From: Cyanobium gracile PCC 6307
Lineage (GTDB): Bacteria > Cyanobacteriota > Cyanobacteriia > PCC-6307 > Cyanobiaceae
Assembly: GCF_000316515.1 (NCBI RefSeq)
Contig: NC_019675.1
Coordinates: 3,036,001-3,100,000 of the forward strand
DNA length: 64,000 nucleotides
Reading direction: 5' to 3'
This document shows positions 18,670-26,718 of this stretch, one piece after another. The notes under the pieces were generated by a model. The model did no database searches and was not told the DNA's origin. It saw nothing but the letters and a program-made list of their open reading frames with translations. Position 1 is the first letter of the stretch, and the number at the start of each line of letters is the position of its first letter. The position numbers were made by a program, and so were the translations under genes.

Positions 18670-19242
18670 ATGGCCCCCCTCCTTCGCTCAGCCGCCCCGC
18701 TGTCAGCCGTCCGTCGCACCGCCGTCCGTCGCACCGCTCCCCTTCGCGCCGCCCTCCGTGCCGTGGTCGGGACACTGCTGATCCTTCCCCTGGCCCTGCT
18801 GGTCTGTTTCGCGGGCCCCGCGGCCGCGGCCCAGTGGAGCGCCGAGGATCTCACCGTGCCGGTCTCCCCCGACGGCACCCTGGTGACCTTCAGCGAGAAG
18901 GAGGTCAAAACCGGCCGCAAGCTCTTCAACGAAAGCTGCGGCACCTGCCATGCCGGTGGCATCACCAAGACCAACCAGAACGTGGGGCTCGATCCCGAGA
19001 CCCTCGCCCTGGCCACGCCGGCCCGGGATTCGGTGGAGGCCCTGGTCGACTACATGAAGGACCCCACCTCCTACGACGGGGAGTACAGCATCGCTGACGT
19101 GCATCCCAGCCTGCGCAGCAGCGATGTGTTCGTGAAGATGCGCGATCTGGACGACGAGGACCTGCGCCTGATCGCCGGCTACATCCTGGTGGCCCCCAAG
19201 GTTCAGGGCGTCCAGTGGGGCGGCGGCAAGATCTACTTCTGA
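18670..19242 (+). CDS. psbV: Photosystem II extrinsic cytochrome c-550 PsbV
   Basis: Lumenal cytochrome that stabilises the oxygen-evolving complex. The 190-residue precursor has an Arg-rich N-region and hydrophobic core, with likely cleavage after a run of alanines before QWSAEDLTV. The mature protein has the haem motif CGTCH, the axial His in DVHPSLRS, and the conserved end VQWGGGKIYF. An earlier in-frame GTG at 18619 exists; the ATG at 18670 gives a more normal signal peptide. The signal region contains an in-frame 15-nt tandem duplication (AVRRT twice). A strong terminator follows. Confidence 0.95.
   Translation: MAPLLRSAAPLSAVRRTAVRRTAPLRAALRAVVGTLLILPLALLVCFAGPAAAAQWSAEDLTVPVSPDGTLVTFSEKEVKTGRKLFNESCGTCHAGGITKTNQNVGLDPETLALATPARDSVEALVDYMKDPTSYDGEYSIADVHPSLRSSDVFVKMRDLDDEDLRLIAGYILVAPKVQGVQWGGGKIYF
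18706..18735 (+). repeat. 15-nt tandem duplication in the psbV signal peptide
   Basis: The unit gccgtccgtcgcacc occurs twice head to tail (18706-18720 and 18721-18735). It is in frame and encodes AVRRT twice in the positively charged N-region of the PsbV precursor. The repeat looks like a recent slippage event and does not touch the mature protein. Confidence 0.9.
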
Positions 19243-19264
19243 TCCCCCGGCCCCAGCCCGTCGG

Positions 19265-19290
19265 CCGGCCCTGTGCCGGCCGGTTTTTTT
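19265..19290 (+). terminator. Rho-independent terminator after psbV
   Basis: A GC stem (ccggcc at 19265-19270 pairing with ggccgg at 19278-19283, flanking pairs possible) with a 7-nt loop is followed directly by seven T residues (19284-19290). It sits 22 nt past the psbV stop and is one of the clearest terminators in the window. Confidence 0.93.
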
Positions 19291-19309
19291 GTGGCTGGAT
19301 GCTGGCGTC

Positions 19310-19693
19310 TCAGGGGGCCGGGGCCGGCGGTGGCGGGGCCAGGTTGCCCGCCTCCAGCGACGCGGGCAGCTTGCTGTACCACCACTCCTGCAGGGCGGGG
19401 GCCAGGCGCTGGGGGAACAGGGTGATCACGGTGCGCGTGGGGCGGGCCCCCGGCTGCAGCAGTTCCACGGCGTAGGAGGGGCAGCGGCGGGCGGCCAGGT
19501 CGGGCACGAAGCGGCGGCCGACGCGGCGCCAGCTGGGTTCCTTGCTGCGCCAGGCCAGGCGGCAGCAGGGCCAGGGCAGCTCCTCCCGATCGAACAGACG
19601 GCAGCAGGGTCCCAGGACCCGGTAGCTGTACTGGCCGCCGGGACTGGGATGTTCGCTGCCGGAGGCCAGCACGGTGTCCACCTGAAGTGCCAT
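19310..19693 (-). CDS. Small Cys-containing conserved-looking hypothetical protein
   Basis: I do not recognise the family. From the ATG at 19693 it is 127 residues with paired cysteines (GPCCRLF and WPCCRLAW), several Trp/Arg-rich segments and a Pro-rich end. It has no obvious signal peptide or membrane segment. The frame can extend to 19750, but that would run through the petF terminator. The chosen ATG lies immediately after the terminator T-run, so expression may depend on read-through from petF. Cysteine pairs beside ferredoxin hint at metal or redox binding, which is speculation. Confidence 0.6.
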   Translation of the reverse strand: MALQVDTVLASGSEHPSPGGQYSYRVLGPCCRLFDREELPWPCCRLAWRSKEPSWRRVGRRFVPDLAARRCPSYAVELLQPGARPTRTVITLFPQRLAPALQEWWYSKLPASLEAGNLAPPPPAPAP

Positions 19694-19694
19694 G

Positions 19695-19717
19695 AAAAAG
19701 CCACCCCTGAGGGTGGC
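19695..19717 (-). terminator. petF: Hairpin plus T-run after petF
   Basis: Read on the minus strand, gccaccc (19717-19711) pairs with gggtggc (19706-19700) around a 4-nt loop and is followed by TTTTT (19699-19695). It ends the petF transcript 55 nt past its stop, yet the T-run directly abuts the ATG of the next gene at 19693, so it could act as an attenuator rather than a pure terminator. Confidence 0.85.
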
Positions 19718-19771
19718 GGAGAAGAACGCGGGATTCAAGCGGCGATCCAACCGGACCGCCCGGCGAGGAGC

Positions 19772-20071
19772 TCAGTAGAGCTCTTCTTCGGTGTGGGTCT
19801 TGATGGTGCAGTCGGAGGTGGGGTAGGCGACGCAGGTGAGGACGAAGCCGGCCTCGATCTGGTCGTCGTCGAGGAAGCTCTGATCCGACTGGTCGACGGT
19901 GCCGGAGGTGAGCTTGCCGGCGCAGGTGGAGCAGGCGCCGGCGCGGCAGGAGTAGGGCAGGTCGATGCCCTGCTCTTCGGCGGCGTCGAGGATGTACTGG
20001 TCGTCAGGAACCTCGATGGTCTTGTTCAGGCCCTCGCTCTCATTGACGAGGGTGACCTTGTAGGAAGCCAT
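19772..20071 (-). CDS. petF: Plant-type [2Fe-2S] ferredoxin
   Basis: Soluble electron carrier from photosystem I to FNR, FTR and other acceptors. The 99 residues carry the four cluster cysteines C42, C47, C50 (CRAGACSTC) and C80 (FVLTCVAYP), and the C-terminal KTHTEEELY typical of photosynthetic ferredoxin I. It stands alone between a leader containing a long hairpin and a downstream terminator. It was probably expressed monocistronically; ftrV, the variable subunit of the ferredoxin-dependent reductase, lies about 10 kb away. Confidence 0.97.
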   Translation of the reverse strand: MASYKVTLVNESEGLNKTIEVPDDQYILDAAEEQGIDLPYSCRAGACSTCAGKLTSGTVDQSDQSFLDDDQIEAGFVLTCVAYPTSDCTIKTHTEEELY

Positions 20072-20142
20072 GGAAGAGATTGGAGCTCACAGACACCCGG
20101 CAGCCAGGGCCTGTAGGACCCGCCCTTCCTACATCCGACGGG

Positions 20143-20183
20143 GGGCTTTCCCGGCGATCTTGGGCTCGCAGGCCGGGAAGCCC
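20143..20183. other. Long inverted repeat in the petF 5' leader region
   Basis: gggctttcccggc (20143-20155) and gccgggaagccc (20172-20183) are inverted, giving a stem of about 12 bp with a single bulged base and a 16-nt loop. No T-run follows on either strand, so it is not a standard terminator. It lies 72-112 nt upstream of the petF ATG and 31 nt past the prmA stop, so it could protect the prmA 3' end or structure the petF leader. Confidence 0.7.
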
Positions 20184-20213
20184 AATCAAAGCCAGGACAC
20201 AGATCAGCGTGCC

Positions 20214-21158
20214 TTATGCAACATCCGATGCCGAACGGATCCGCAGCAGGCCCCAGCGGTCCTGCTCGACCCGCCCCTCCACCCGCCAGCCCGCCGCCGC
20301 CAGATCCCGCTCCAGGCCTGGGGCCTGATCCACCAGCAGGCCGCTGAGCAGGCCCACGCCGCCGGGGCTCAGCAGCGGCCCGAACCAGGGAATCAGGGCC
20401 TCGATCACCGGCGCCAGGATGTTGCACAGCAGCAGATCCGCCGGACGGCCGTCCAGCAGCGCCACCAGGGCCTCGGCCGACCCGGTGGTCACCGTGAGGC
20501 CCCGGGCGCCGTCCAGGCCGTTTAGGGCCGCGTTCTGTCGGGTCGCCCGCTCCGCCAGGGGGTCGGTGTCGGCGGCGGCCACGCTCGCCGCCCCCAGCCG
20601 CAGGGCGGCCAGGCCCAGGATGCCGCTGCCGCAGCCCAGATCGGCCACCCGCAGCCCCTCCAGGCCCGCCCCCAGCCCCGCCCCCTGCCGCTCGCCGGCG
20701 AGGGCCTCCAGGCCCTCCAGGCAGAGGCGGGTGGTGGGGTGGCTGCCGGTGCCGAAGGCGCTGCCCGGATCGATGCGGATCACCAGCCGCCCGGCCTGCT
20801 CGGGCGGCACCTCCAGCCAGGCCGGCAGCACCAGCAGCCGCTCCCCCACCGGATCGGGACGCCAGTGGCTCTTCCAGCTCAGGCTCCAGTCCTCATCGGC
20901 CTGCCGTTGCCAGCGGACCTGTGGCAGCGCCAGGTCGAAGGGCTCCCCCAGCGGCGCCAGGGCCCGCTCCAGCTCCCGGCGCTGGTCAGCGGGCCAGTCG
21001 CTCTCCGGCAGCCAGGCCAGCAGCTGACGCTGGTCCGGCGCCTCGGGGGGGTGCTGGAGCGCCACCCGGTGCACCCCGAGGAGCGGCAGCTTCCAGAGCA
21101 GGGATTCCTCCAGTTCGGCCGGGGCGGCCATCTCCAGCCGCCACCAGACCAGCCCCAT
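20214..21158 (-). CDS. prmA: Ribosomal protein L11 methyltransferase PrmA
   Basis: SAM-dependent methyltransferase that modifies uL11. The 314 residues have the PrmA substrate-recognition N-terminal part and a class I MTase core: DPGSAFGTGSHPTTRLCLE just before motif I DLGCGSGILGLAALRLGA, and LLLCNILAPV as the motif IV region (normally N-I-L). The ATG overlaps the serA stop by one base (TGATG), so the two are translationally coupled. Confidence 0.94.
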   Translation of the reverse strand: MGLVWWRLEMAAPAELEESLLWKLPLLGVHRVALQHPPEAPDQRQLLAWLPESDWPADQRRELERALAPLGEPFDLALPQVRWQRQADEDWSLSWKSHWRPDPVGERLLVLPAWLEVPPEQAGRLVIRIDPGSAFGTGSHPTTRLCLEGLEALAGERQGAGLGAGLEGLRVADLGCGSGILGLAALRLGAASVAAADTDPLAERATRQNAALNGLDGARGLTVTTGSAEALVALLDGRPADLLLCNILAPVIEALIPWFGPLLSPGGVGLLSGLLVDQAPGLERDLAAAGWRVEGRVEQDRWGLLRIRSASDVA

Positions 21159-22744
21159 CAGAGGGTGACCGGGTGGGCGGCCTGGATGCCGTTGATGCCG
21201 TGGATCACCGCCAGCAGGCTGGGGGGGATCGGGTCGTCGAGGCTCAGCACCATCACGGCGTCGCCGCGCACGATGCGGCGGCCCACCTGCATCGAGGCGA
21301 TGTTGACGTTGTGCTCGCCGAGCAGGGAGCCCAGCTGGCCGATGATGCCGGGCATGTCCCGGTGGCGGGTAAAGAGCATGTGACGGCTGGGCGTCACGTT
21401 CACCGGGAACTCGTCGATGGTGGTGATGCGCAGTTCGCCGTCGGTGAACACCGCCCCGGTGACGCTGTGGTTGCCCCGGGGGCTGCGGGAGCTGAGCTGC
21501 AGCGAACCGCCGGCGAAGTCACGGCTGGCGTCGTCCTTGACCTCGAGCACGTGGATGCCGCGCTCCTTGGCCTCCAGGGTGGCGTTGACGTAGTTGATGC
21601 TGTCGCCGAGGGCGGCCGAGAGGATGCCCTTGAGGGCCGCCACCACCAGGGGCTGGGCGGGGTGGGAGGCGAATTCGCCCTGCAGGCGCACCTCCAGCTC
21701 GCTGATCTGGCCGCCGGCCAGCTGGCTGAGCAGCAGCCCCAGGGTTTCGGCCAGCTGCAGGTGGGGCTTGAGCAGCTCCATCACCTCGGGGGTCAGGCCG
21801 GGGATGTTGACGGCGCTGCGGGCCGGCAGGCCGAGGAGCACGTCGCGGATCTGCTCGGCCACGTCGATGGCCACGTTCTCCTGGGCCTCCTCGGTGGAGG
21901 CGCCTAGGTGCGGGGTGAGGATCAGCCGCTCCTTGACCAGCCGCAGGGGGGAATCGGCCGCCAGCGGTTCGGTGGCGTAGACGTCGAGGGCCGCACCGGC
22001 GATGACGCGGTTCTCGACCGCATCGGCCAGGGCCTGCTCGTCGATGATGCCGCCGCGGGCGCAGTTCACCAGCCGGGCGGTGGGCTTCATCGTGGCCAGC
22101 AGCGCCGCGTTGACCAGGTTCTCGGTGTCCGGCGTGCGGGGCAGGTGCAGGCTGACGTAGTCGGCTTCGGCGAACAGCTGGGGCAGGGGCAGCAGCCGCA
22201 CCTGCAGCAGCTGGGCGCGCTCGGCGGAGATGAACGGGTCGTAGGCGGCCACGTCCATGCCCAGGGCCCGGGCGACGCGGGCCACATGGGAGCCGATCTT
22301 GCCGAGGCCCACCACGCCGAGGGTCTTCTTGTAGAGCTCGTTGCCCACGTAGGTCTTGCGGTCCCAGCCACCGGCGATGGTGCTGGCGTGGGCGTGGGGC
22401 ACGTGCCGCGACAGGGAGAGCATCAGCGCCAGGGCGTGCTCGGCGGCGGCGATCGTGTTGCCCTCCGGGGAATTGACGACGATCACGCCGCGGCGGGTGG
22501 CGGCGGGCACATCGACGTTGTCGACGCCCACACCGGCCCGGCCGATGATGCGCAGACGGCTTGCGGCCTCGATCACCTCGGCGGTCACCTGGGTGCCGGA
22601 GCGGATCATCAGCCCCTCGTAGTCACCGATGCACCCCACCAGCTGCTCCGGGCTCAGACCCGTGCGCACGTCCACCTGGGCGACCTGGGAGAGGATGTCG
22701 ATCCCCGCCTGGTCGATGGGATCGGAGACCAGAACCTTCGTCAT
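21158..22744 (-). CDS. serA: D-3-phosphoglycerate dehydrogenase
   Basis: First step of phosphorylated serine synthesis, NAD-dependent. The 528 residues have the long form: catalytic and NAD-binding domains (about 1-310; GLGKIGSHVARVA for NAD, NCARGGIIDE and LTPHLGAST around the catalytic Arg/Glu/His), an intervening domain, and a C-terminal ACT domain (about 455-528; HRDMPGIIGQLGSLLGEHNVN, quoted in part) that usually binds serine for feedback. A far longer open frame upstream overlaps the divergent gene and is spurious. prmA follows with a 1-nt overlap. Confidence 0.97.
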   Translation of the reverse strand: MTKVLVSDPIDQAGIDILSQVAQVDVRTGLSPEQLVGCIGDYEGLMIRSGTQVTAEVIEAASRLRIIGRAGVGVDNVDVPAATRRGVIVVNSPEGNTIAAAEHALALMLSLSRHVPHAHASTIAGGWDRKTYVGNELYKKTLGVVGLGKIGSHVARVARALGMDVAAYDPFISAERAQLLQVRLLPLPQLFAEADYVSLHLPRTPDTENLVNAALLATMKPTARLVNCARGGIIDEQALADAVENRVIAGAALDVYATEPLAADSPLRLVKERLILTPHLGASTEEAQENVAIDVAEQIRDVLLGLPARSAVNIPGLTPEVMELLKPHLQLAETLGLLLSQLAGGQISELEVRLQGEFASHPAQPLVVAALKGILSAALGDSINYVNATLEAKERGIHVLEVKDDASRDFAGGSLQLSSRSPRGNHSVTGAVFTDGELRITTIDEFPVNVTPSRHMLFTRHRDMPGIIGQLGSLLGEHNVNIASMQVGRRIVRGDAVMVLSLDDPIPPSLLAVIHGINGIQAAHPVTL

Positions 22745-22831
22745 GTCCGGCAGCGGTGCGGGGGGCGGGGGGTGCGCCCCCAGGGGGGCAGGCCGGAGGT
22801 GCAGTGTAGAGAGCGGTGCGGAGACGAGCCC

Positions 22832-23335
22832 ATGTCCTTGAGTGTGGTGGTGGTGCTGGACGACCGCGATCGCCTGCATGCGTTGCGGGATCGCTTGCTG
22901 GCGCTGCAGCCGGCCCCGACCCGCGTGCTGGCGATCGGCAGCGGGGAGGCGGCCATGTCGGAGGTTGAGCGGCTGGATCCGGCTACGGCCCGGCGGCGGC
23001 GCCAGCGGTCGATGGTGCGCTGGCTGCTGCCCTTCGGGTTCCTGGCCGGACTCACCTTCACCCAGATCACCGATCTGCACACGTTCAGCTTCGCCGGGGC
23101 CTACGGCGAGCCCCTGATCGGTGGCCTGCTGGGCATGGGCTCCGGCTGGATGGGCAGCTTCGCCGCCGCCGCCAGCGTCAGCTCGGAGGAGGACGACCGC
23201 ATCCGCATCCTGCGCAACCGGCTCGATGAGGGCTGCTGGCTGCTGCTGCTCGAGGCCCCCGTCGGCCGGGAGATCCCCTGGACCACCATCCAGCTGGCGC
23301 GACCGACGGCGGTCGTACGGCTGGACGACACCTGA
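22832..23335 (+). CDS. Conserved cyanobacterial-type membrane protein of unknown function
   Basis: No recognised domain. The 167 residues begin with a short alpha/beta-like segment (SLSVVVVLDDRDRLHALRD), then an Arg-rich RRRRQRSMVRW motif. Two hydrophobic stretches follow: WLLPFGFLAGLTF, and a Gly-rich PLIGGLLGMGSGWMGSF resembling glycine-zipper segments. An acidic/basic C-terminal domain follows. It diverges from serA across 87 bp and precedes the PSII S4 gene by 12 nt, so it is probably co-expressed with it. Confidence 0.75.
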   Translation: MSLSVVVVLDDRDRLHALRDRLLALQPAPTRVLAIGSGEAAMSEVERLDPATARRRRQRSMVRWLLPFGFLAGLTFTQITDLHTFSFAGAYGEPLIGGLLGMGSGWMGSFAAAASVSSEEDDRIRILRNRLDEGCWLLLLEAPVGREIPWTTIQLARPTAVVRLDDT

Positions 23336-23347
23336 GGCGCGAGGCCC

Positions 23348-24121
23348 ATGCTTCCACGACGGGACCTGCTGGAGGGGAGTCGCCACCCGGAGGAGCTCGG
23401 GGCCCTGTTCAGCCTGGCGGAGACGGCCCTGCGCACCTGGGAGCCCCAGGTCAGCGGCTTTCTCGAGGCGGCCGTGCGGGAGGAGGCCGAGGACCGGCTC
23501 GGGGCCCTCAGCGAGCTGACCCTCGCCAGTGAGGGCGGCCACCCCGGTGCCGAGCGCCGATGCCTGCTGCTGGCACGGTCGGGACAGGAGCCGACGGCCC
23601 CTGCCCTGCTGGGGCTGGAGATCAGCGGCAACTTCCTCTTCGATCCCGCCTCCGCGGCTGACATGGCCGAGGGACTGGCCGGCTCCGGGGCAACGGCGGC
23701 GGAGTTGGGTGACCTGTGGCTGCGGGGCGATCGGGGCGCCCAGGCGATCGTCAGCGAGGCCCTGGCCCGGCGGCTGGACGGGACCGAGGGCCTGGTGCGC
23801 ACGGTGCCGGTGCGGTTCGAGGCCAGGCCCATCGAGGCCCTGCAGTTGCCGGCCCGCCGGCTGCCCCGCCAGCTCACCACGGTGGAGGCCTCCCTGCGGC
23901 TGGATGCCCTGGCGTCGGCCGGCTTCGGGCTGTCCCGCAACCGCATGGCCACCCTGATCCGCCAGGGAGCCGTCCGCCTTGACTGGACGGTGGTCAGCAG
24001 TCCCAGCCAGCCCCTGGCCGTGGGGGCGCGGGTGCAGCTGGAGGGGCGGGGGGAGCTGGAGGTGCTGGCGATCGAACCCACCAAGCGGGAGCGCTTCCGG
24101 ATCCGGCTGGAGCGCCATTGA
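23348..24121 (+). CDS. Photosystem II S4-domain protein
   Basis: RNA-binding S4-fold protein of the family annotated as photosystem II S4 domain protein, found in cyanobacteria and plastids; its exact function is not settled. The 257 residues have an N-terminal helical region, a central alpha/beta part (FEARPIEALQLPARRLPRQ and following) and a C-terminal S4 domain (about 180-245; RLDALASAGFGLSRNRMATL and IRQGAVRLDWTVV). The family also contains the YlmH-like RNA-binding layout. It is followed by a 235-bp gap and tRNA-Val. Confidence 0.88.
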   Translation: MLPRRDLLEGSRHPEELGALFSLAETALRTWEPQVSGFLEAAVREEAEDRLGALSELTLASEGGHPGAERRCLLLARSGQEPTAPALLGLEISGNFLFDPASAADMAEGLAGSGATAAELGDLWLRGDRGAQAIVSEALARRLDGTEGLVRTVPVRFEARPIEALQLPARRLPRQLTTVEASLRLDALASAGFGLSRNRMATLIRQGAVRLDWTVVSSPSQPLAVGARVQLEGRGELEVLAIEPTKRERFRIRLERH

Positions 24122-24356
24122 GGGCCCGACGGCGCAAGTTGACAGGAGGGAAGGCCGGCGAGTAGGAAAACCCTGGGTGAAAACCGAATCCCGATCGTCT
24201 TCCCGTTGCAGTTCGCCTGTGACAGATAGGCATCAGGTGACGTTTTTATCCCGGGGTTGACCATTCATCTCGATCACCATCGGGATGGCCACGGTCATGA
24301 CCCTAGATGGATTCGAGAGGATCCGAATTCGGTGCCGCTTTGGTGATTCCGAACTC
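24122..24356. other. 235-bp intergenic region upstream of tRNA-Val
   Basis: No ORF with coding character is seen. The stretch is visibly richer in A and T than its neighbours and must contain the tRNA promoter. A TTGACC at 24257-24262 and a TAGATG-type box near 24304 are present but not at standard spacing, so I do not call a promoter. Confidence 0.5.
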
Positions 24357-24428
24357 GGGCGATTAGCTCAGAGGTAGAGCACTACCTTGACACGGTAGGA
24401 GTCACTGGTTCGATTCCAGTATCGCCCA
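24357..24428 (+). tRNA. tRNA-Val (anticodon GAC)
   Basis: The acceptor arm gggcgat (24357-24363) pairs with atcgccc (24421-24427) and A24428 is the discriminator. D arm (tagctcagaggtagagc), anticodon stem ctacc/ggtag with loop ttgacac, and T arm (actgg ttcgatt ccagt) all fit. The anticodon GAC (24389-24391) reads GUC/GUU valine codons. CCA is not encoded, so it must be added after trimming, consistent with rnz in the same window. Confidence 0.97.
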
Positions 24429-24535
24429 TACGTAGCGTCCCCTGAAAGTTGCAGACGTTCTGGATCTGAATTCAGTTGGGTTCAGTGATCCCTTCACTGC
24501 TACCCTCACTCGATCCCGAGCATGAGCCTGCCAGC

Positions 24536-25954
24536 GTGAGTCCCGCCGAGGCCGTCGCACCTCCCTCCTGCACGGTGGTGGTGGGTCTGGGCCGGTCCGG
24601 TCTGGGGGCCGCCCGTCTGCTGCAGGCCCGCGGCGAGACGGTGGTGGCGATCGAATGCGCTGACACGTCGGAGTACCGGGCCCTGGCGGATCAGCTGGAG
24701 AGCGAGGCCATCGCGGTGCGGCTCGGCGTGCCCCTGGGCCTCGAGGCCTTCCAGGACCTGCCGCTGCCACCGGCGGTCGTGGTGGTCAGCCCGGGCATCC
24801 CATGGAACCACCCGGTGCTGGAAGCGCTCCGCTCCCGGGGGGTGCAGGTGCAGGGGGAGATCGTGCCCGCCTGGCAGGCCAGCCGCGACGTTCCCTGGAT
24901 CGGCATCACCGGCACCAACGGCAAGACCACCGTCACCTGCCTGGTGCAGCACCTGCTGCAGCAGGCGGGCAGGGACGCGCCCCTCTGCGGCAACGTCGGC
25001 ATCTCCGCCGCCGAGGTGGTGCTGCAGCGGCGCCTGGAGCAGGGGCCCCGCCCGGACTGGCTGGTGGTGGAGCTGAGCAGCTACCAGATCGAGGCCGCCC
25101 CCGCCGTGGCGCCGGCGATCGGCGTCTGGACCACCCTCACCCCCGACCACCTGGAGCGCCACGGCACCCTGGCCGCCTACCGGGCCATCAAGCGGGGTTT
25201 GCTGGAGCGCTCCCGTGTTCGCATCCTCAACGCCGACGATCCCGACCTGCGCCACCACGCCGACAGCTGGGACCAGGCCGAGTGGATCACCGCCGGCCCT
25301 AGGGAGGCGCTGCCGCGGGGTCTCGATCCGGTGCTCTGGATCGACGGGGACGATCAGGTGCGGGGCCGCCAGGGCCCCCTGTTCCCAGCCTCCGCCCTGG
25401 CCATGCCCGGGGCCCACAACCGCCAGAACCTGCTGCTGGCCGTGGCGGTGGGGCTCCATGCCGGGCTGGAGCCGGCGGCGATGGAGGCGGCCTGCCGTTC
25501 CTTCCCCGGTGTCCCCCACCGGCTGGAGCGCCTCCGCAGCCTCAACGGCGTGACCTGGTTCAACGACAGCAAGGCCACCAACTACGACGCCGCCGAGGTG
25601 GCCCTGCGGGCCCTGGAGGGTCCCCTGGTGGTGCTGGCCGGCGGCCAGTCGAAGCAGGGGGAGGCCAGGGCCTGGCTGGAGCAGCTCCGGCAGCGGGCCG
25701 CGGCGGTGGTGCTCTACGGCGCGGCGCGGCAGGAGTTCGCCGGCCTGCTGGACTCCAGTGGCTACGGCGGTGTCGTGAAGCAGGAGCAGGGCCTGGAGGG
25801 TGCGGTGGCCCTGGCCGCGACGCTGGCCCCCGCCCTCGGCTGCCGGGGGGTGCTGCTCTCCCCGGCCTGTGCCAGCTTCGACCAGTACACCAGTTTCGAG
25901 GCCCGCGGCGACCACTTCCGCCGGCTCGTGCTGGCCCTCGAGACCGACAGCTGA
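24536..25954 (+). CDS. murD: UDP-N-acetylmuramoylalanine-D-glutamate ligase
   Basis: Adds D-glutamate to UDP-MurNAc-L-Ala in peptidoglycan precursor synthesis. About 472 residues from the GTG at 24536; the frame can begin at a TTG at 24476, only 47 nt after the tRNA, so the start is uncertain. The N-terminal Rossmann-like VVVGLGRSGLGAARLL, the P-loop GITGTNGKTTVT, WFNDSKATN in the C-terminal domain and SPACASFDQYTSFEARGDHF at the end are MurD signatures. The EVE-domain gene follows after 12 nt. Confidence 0.95.
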   Translation: MSPAEAVAPPSCTVVVGLGRSGLGAARLLQARGETVVAIECADTSEYRALADQLESEAIAVRLGVPLGLEAFQDLPLPPAVVVVSPGIPWNHPVLEALRSRGVQVQGEIVPAWQASRDVPWIGITGTNGKTTVTCLVQHLLQQAGRDAPLCGNVGISAAEVVLQRRLEQGPRPDWLVVELSSYQIEAAPAVAPAIGVWTTLTPDHLERHGTLAAYRAIKRGLLERSRVRILNADDPDLRHHADSWDQAEWITAGPREALPRGLDPVLWIDGDDQVRGRQGPLFPASALAMPGAHNRQNLLLAVAVGLHAGLEPAAMEAACRSFPGVPHRLERLRSLNGVTWFNDSKATNYDAAEVALRALEGPLVVLAGGQSKQGEARAWLEQLRQRAAAVVLYGAARQEFAGLLDSSGYGGVVKQEQGLEGAVALAATLAPALGCRGVLLSPACASFDQYTSFEARGDHFRRLVLALETDS

Positions 25955-25966
25955 GGCGGACGCACC

Positions 25967-26434
25967 ATGGCCTGGTGGTTGATGAAGAGCGAGCCGGACG
26001 TCTACGGCATCCACCACCTGCAGGCGGAGGGCACCACCCTCTGGGACGGCATCCGCAATTACCAGGCCCGCAACTTCATGCGCGCCATGCAGATCGGTGA
26101 TCACGCTTTCTTCTACCACTCCAACACCAGCCCCCCGGGTATCGTCGGCCTGATGGAAGTGATCGAGACGGGGCTGGTGGATCCCAGCCAGTTCGATGCC
26201 GCTTCCAAGTACTTCGATCCGGCCTCCAAGCCGGAGGCCCCGCGCTGGGACTGCGTCCGCCTCGCCTACCGCGCCACCTTTCCGGCGATGCTGAGCCTGG
26301 AGGACCTGCGGGAGCAGTTCAGCGTTGAGGACCTGGCGGTGGTGCGCCGGGGCAATCGGCTCTCGATCCTGCCGGTGAGCGACGCCAGCGCCGCCCGGCT
26401 GTTCCGCCTGCTGGGGGTGGAGCCGGACGCCTGA
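25967..26434 (+). CDS. EVE-domain (PUA-like) protein
   Basis: EVE domains belong to the PUA-like superfamily and are thought to bind modified bases in DNA or RNA. The 155 residues are almost entirely one EVE domain: WWLMKSEPDVYGIHHL at the start, LWDGIRNYQARNFMRAMQIGDHAFFYHS (quoted in part) with the substrate-pocket Trp/Arg/Asn residues, and a C-terminal SVEDLAVVRRGNRLSILPVS segment. Length and layout match the bacterial stand-alone form (thymocyte nuclear protein 1-like). Co-directional with murD, probably by packing only. Confidence 0.92.
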   Translation: MAWWLMKSEPDVYGIHHLQAEGTTLWDGIRNYQARNFMRAMQIGDHAFFYHSNTSPPGIVGLMEVIETGLVDPSQFDAASKYFDPASKPEAPRWDCVRLAYRATFPAMLSLEDLREQFSVEDLAVVRRGNRLSILPVSDASAARLFRLLGVEPDA

Positions 26435-26463
26435 GCCCGGGACCTCGGGATGCTGGCCCGGCC

Positions 26464-26718
26464 TCAGGCCGCCGGCGCGGAGAAGGCCTGGTGGCCGGGA
26501 AACAGGTTGGCGAGGTAGCAGCGGGTCACCCCGCGGTTGCGGATCCCGTTCTGCACGAGAAACCCCGCCAGGGCGGCCTGGAACAGCCGGTACTGGTCCC
26601 AGTTCGGGTGCTGCTCGATGAACTCCCGCATGGCCTCCAGCAGCGGCGCGGGCACCTCCGCCCGCAGGCTCACCAGAGACTCGGCCCCATCCAGTGGCAG
26701 TGTTCTCGGGCGGGGCAT
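26464..26718 (-). CDS. DUF2811-type small cyanobacterial protein
   Basis: Function unknown. From the ATG at 26718 it is 84 residues (an upstream ATG at 26754 would add 12). The core VSLRAEVPAPLLEAMREF, EQHPNWDQYRLFQAALAGFLVQNG and CYLANLF matches my recollection of the short DUF2811 cyanobacterial family: a helical protein with an HP-W-DQ motif. It lies convergent with the EVE gene; nearly 300 bp of non-coding DNA lie upstream. Confidence 0.75.
   Translation of the reverse strand: MPRPRTLPLDGAESLVSLRAEVPAPLLEAMREFIEQHPNWDQYRLFQAALAGFLVQNGIRNRGVTRCYLANLFPGHQAFSAPAA

Noticed and set aside
22802-22808. TACACT -10 box for serA (minus strand)
   Set aside because: The hexamer is good but no -35 at standard spacing is visible, so I did not annotate a promoter.
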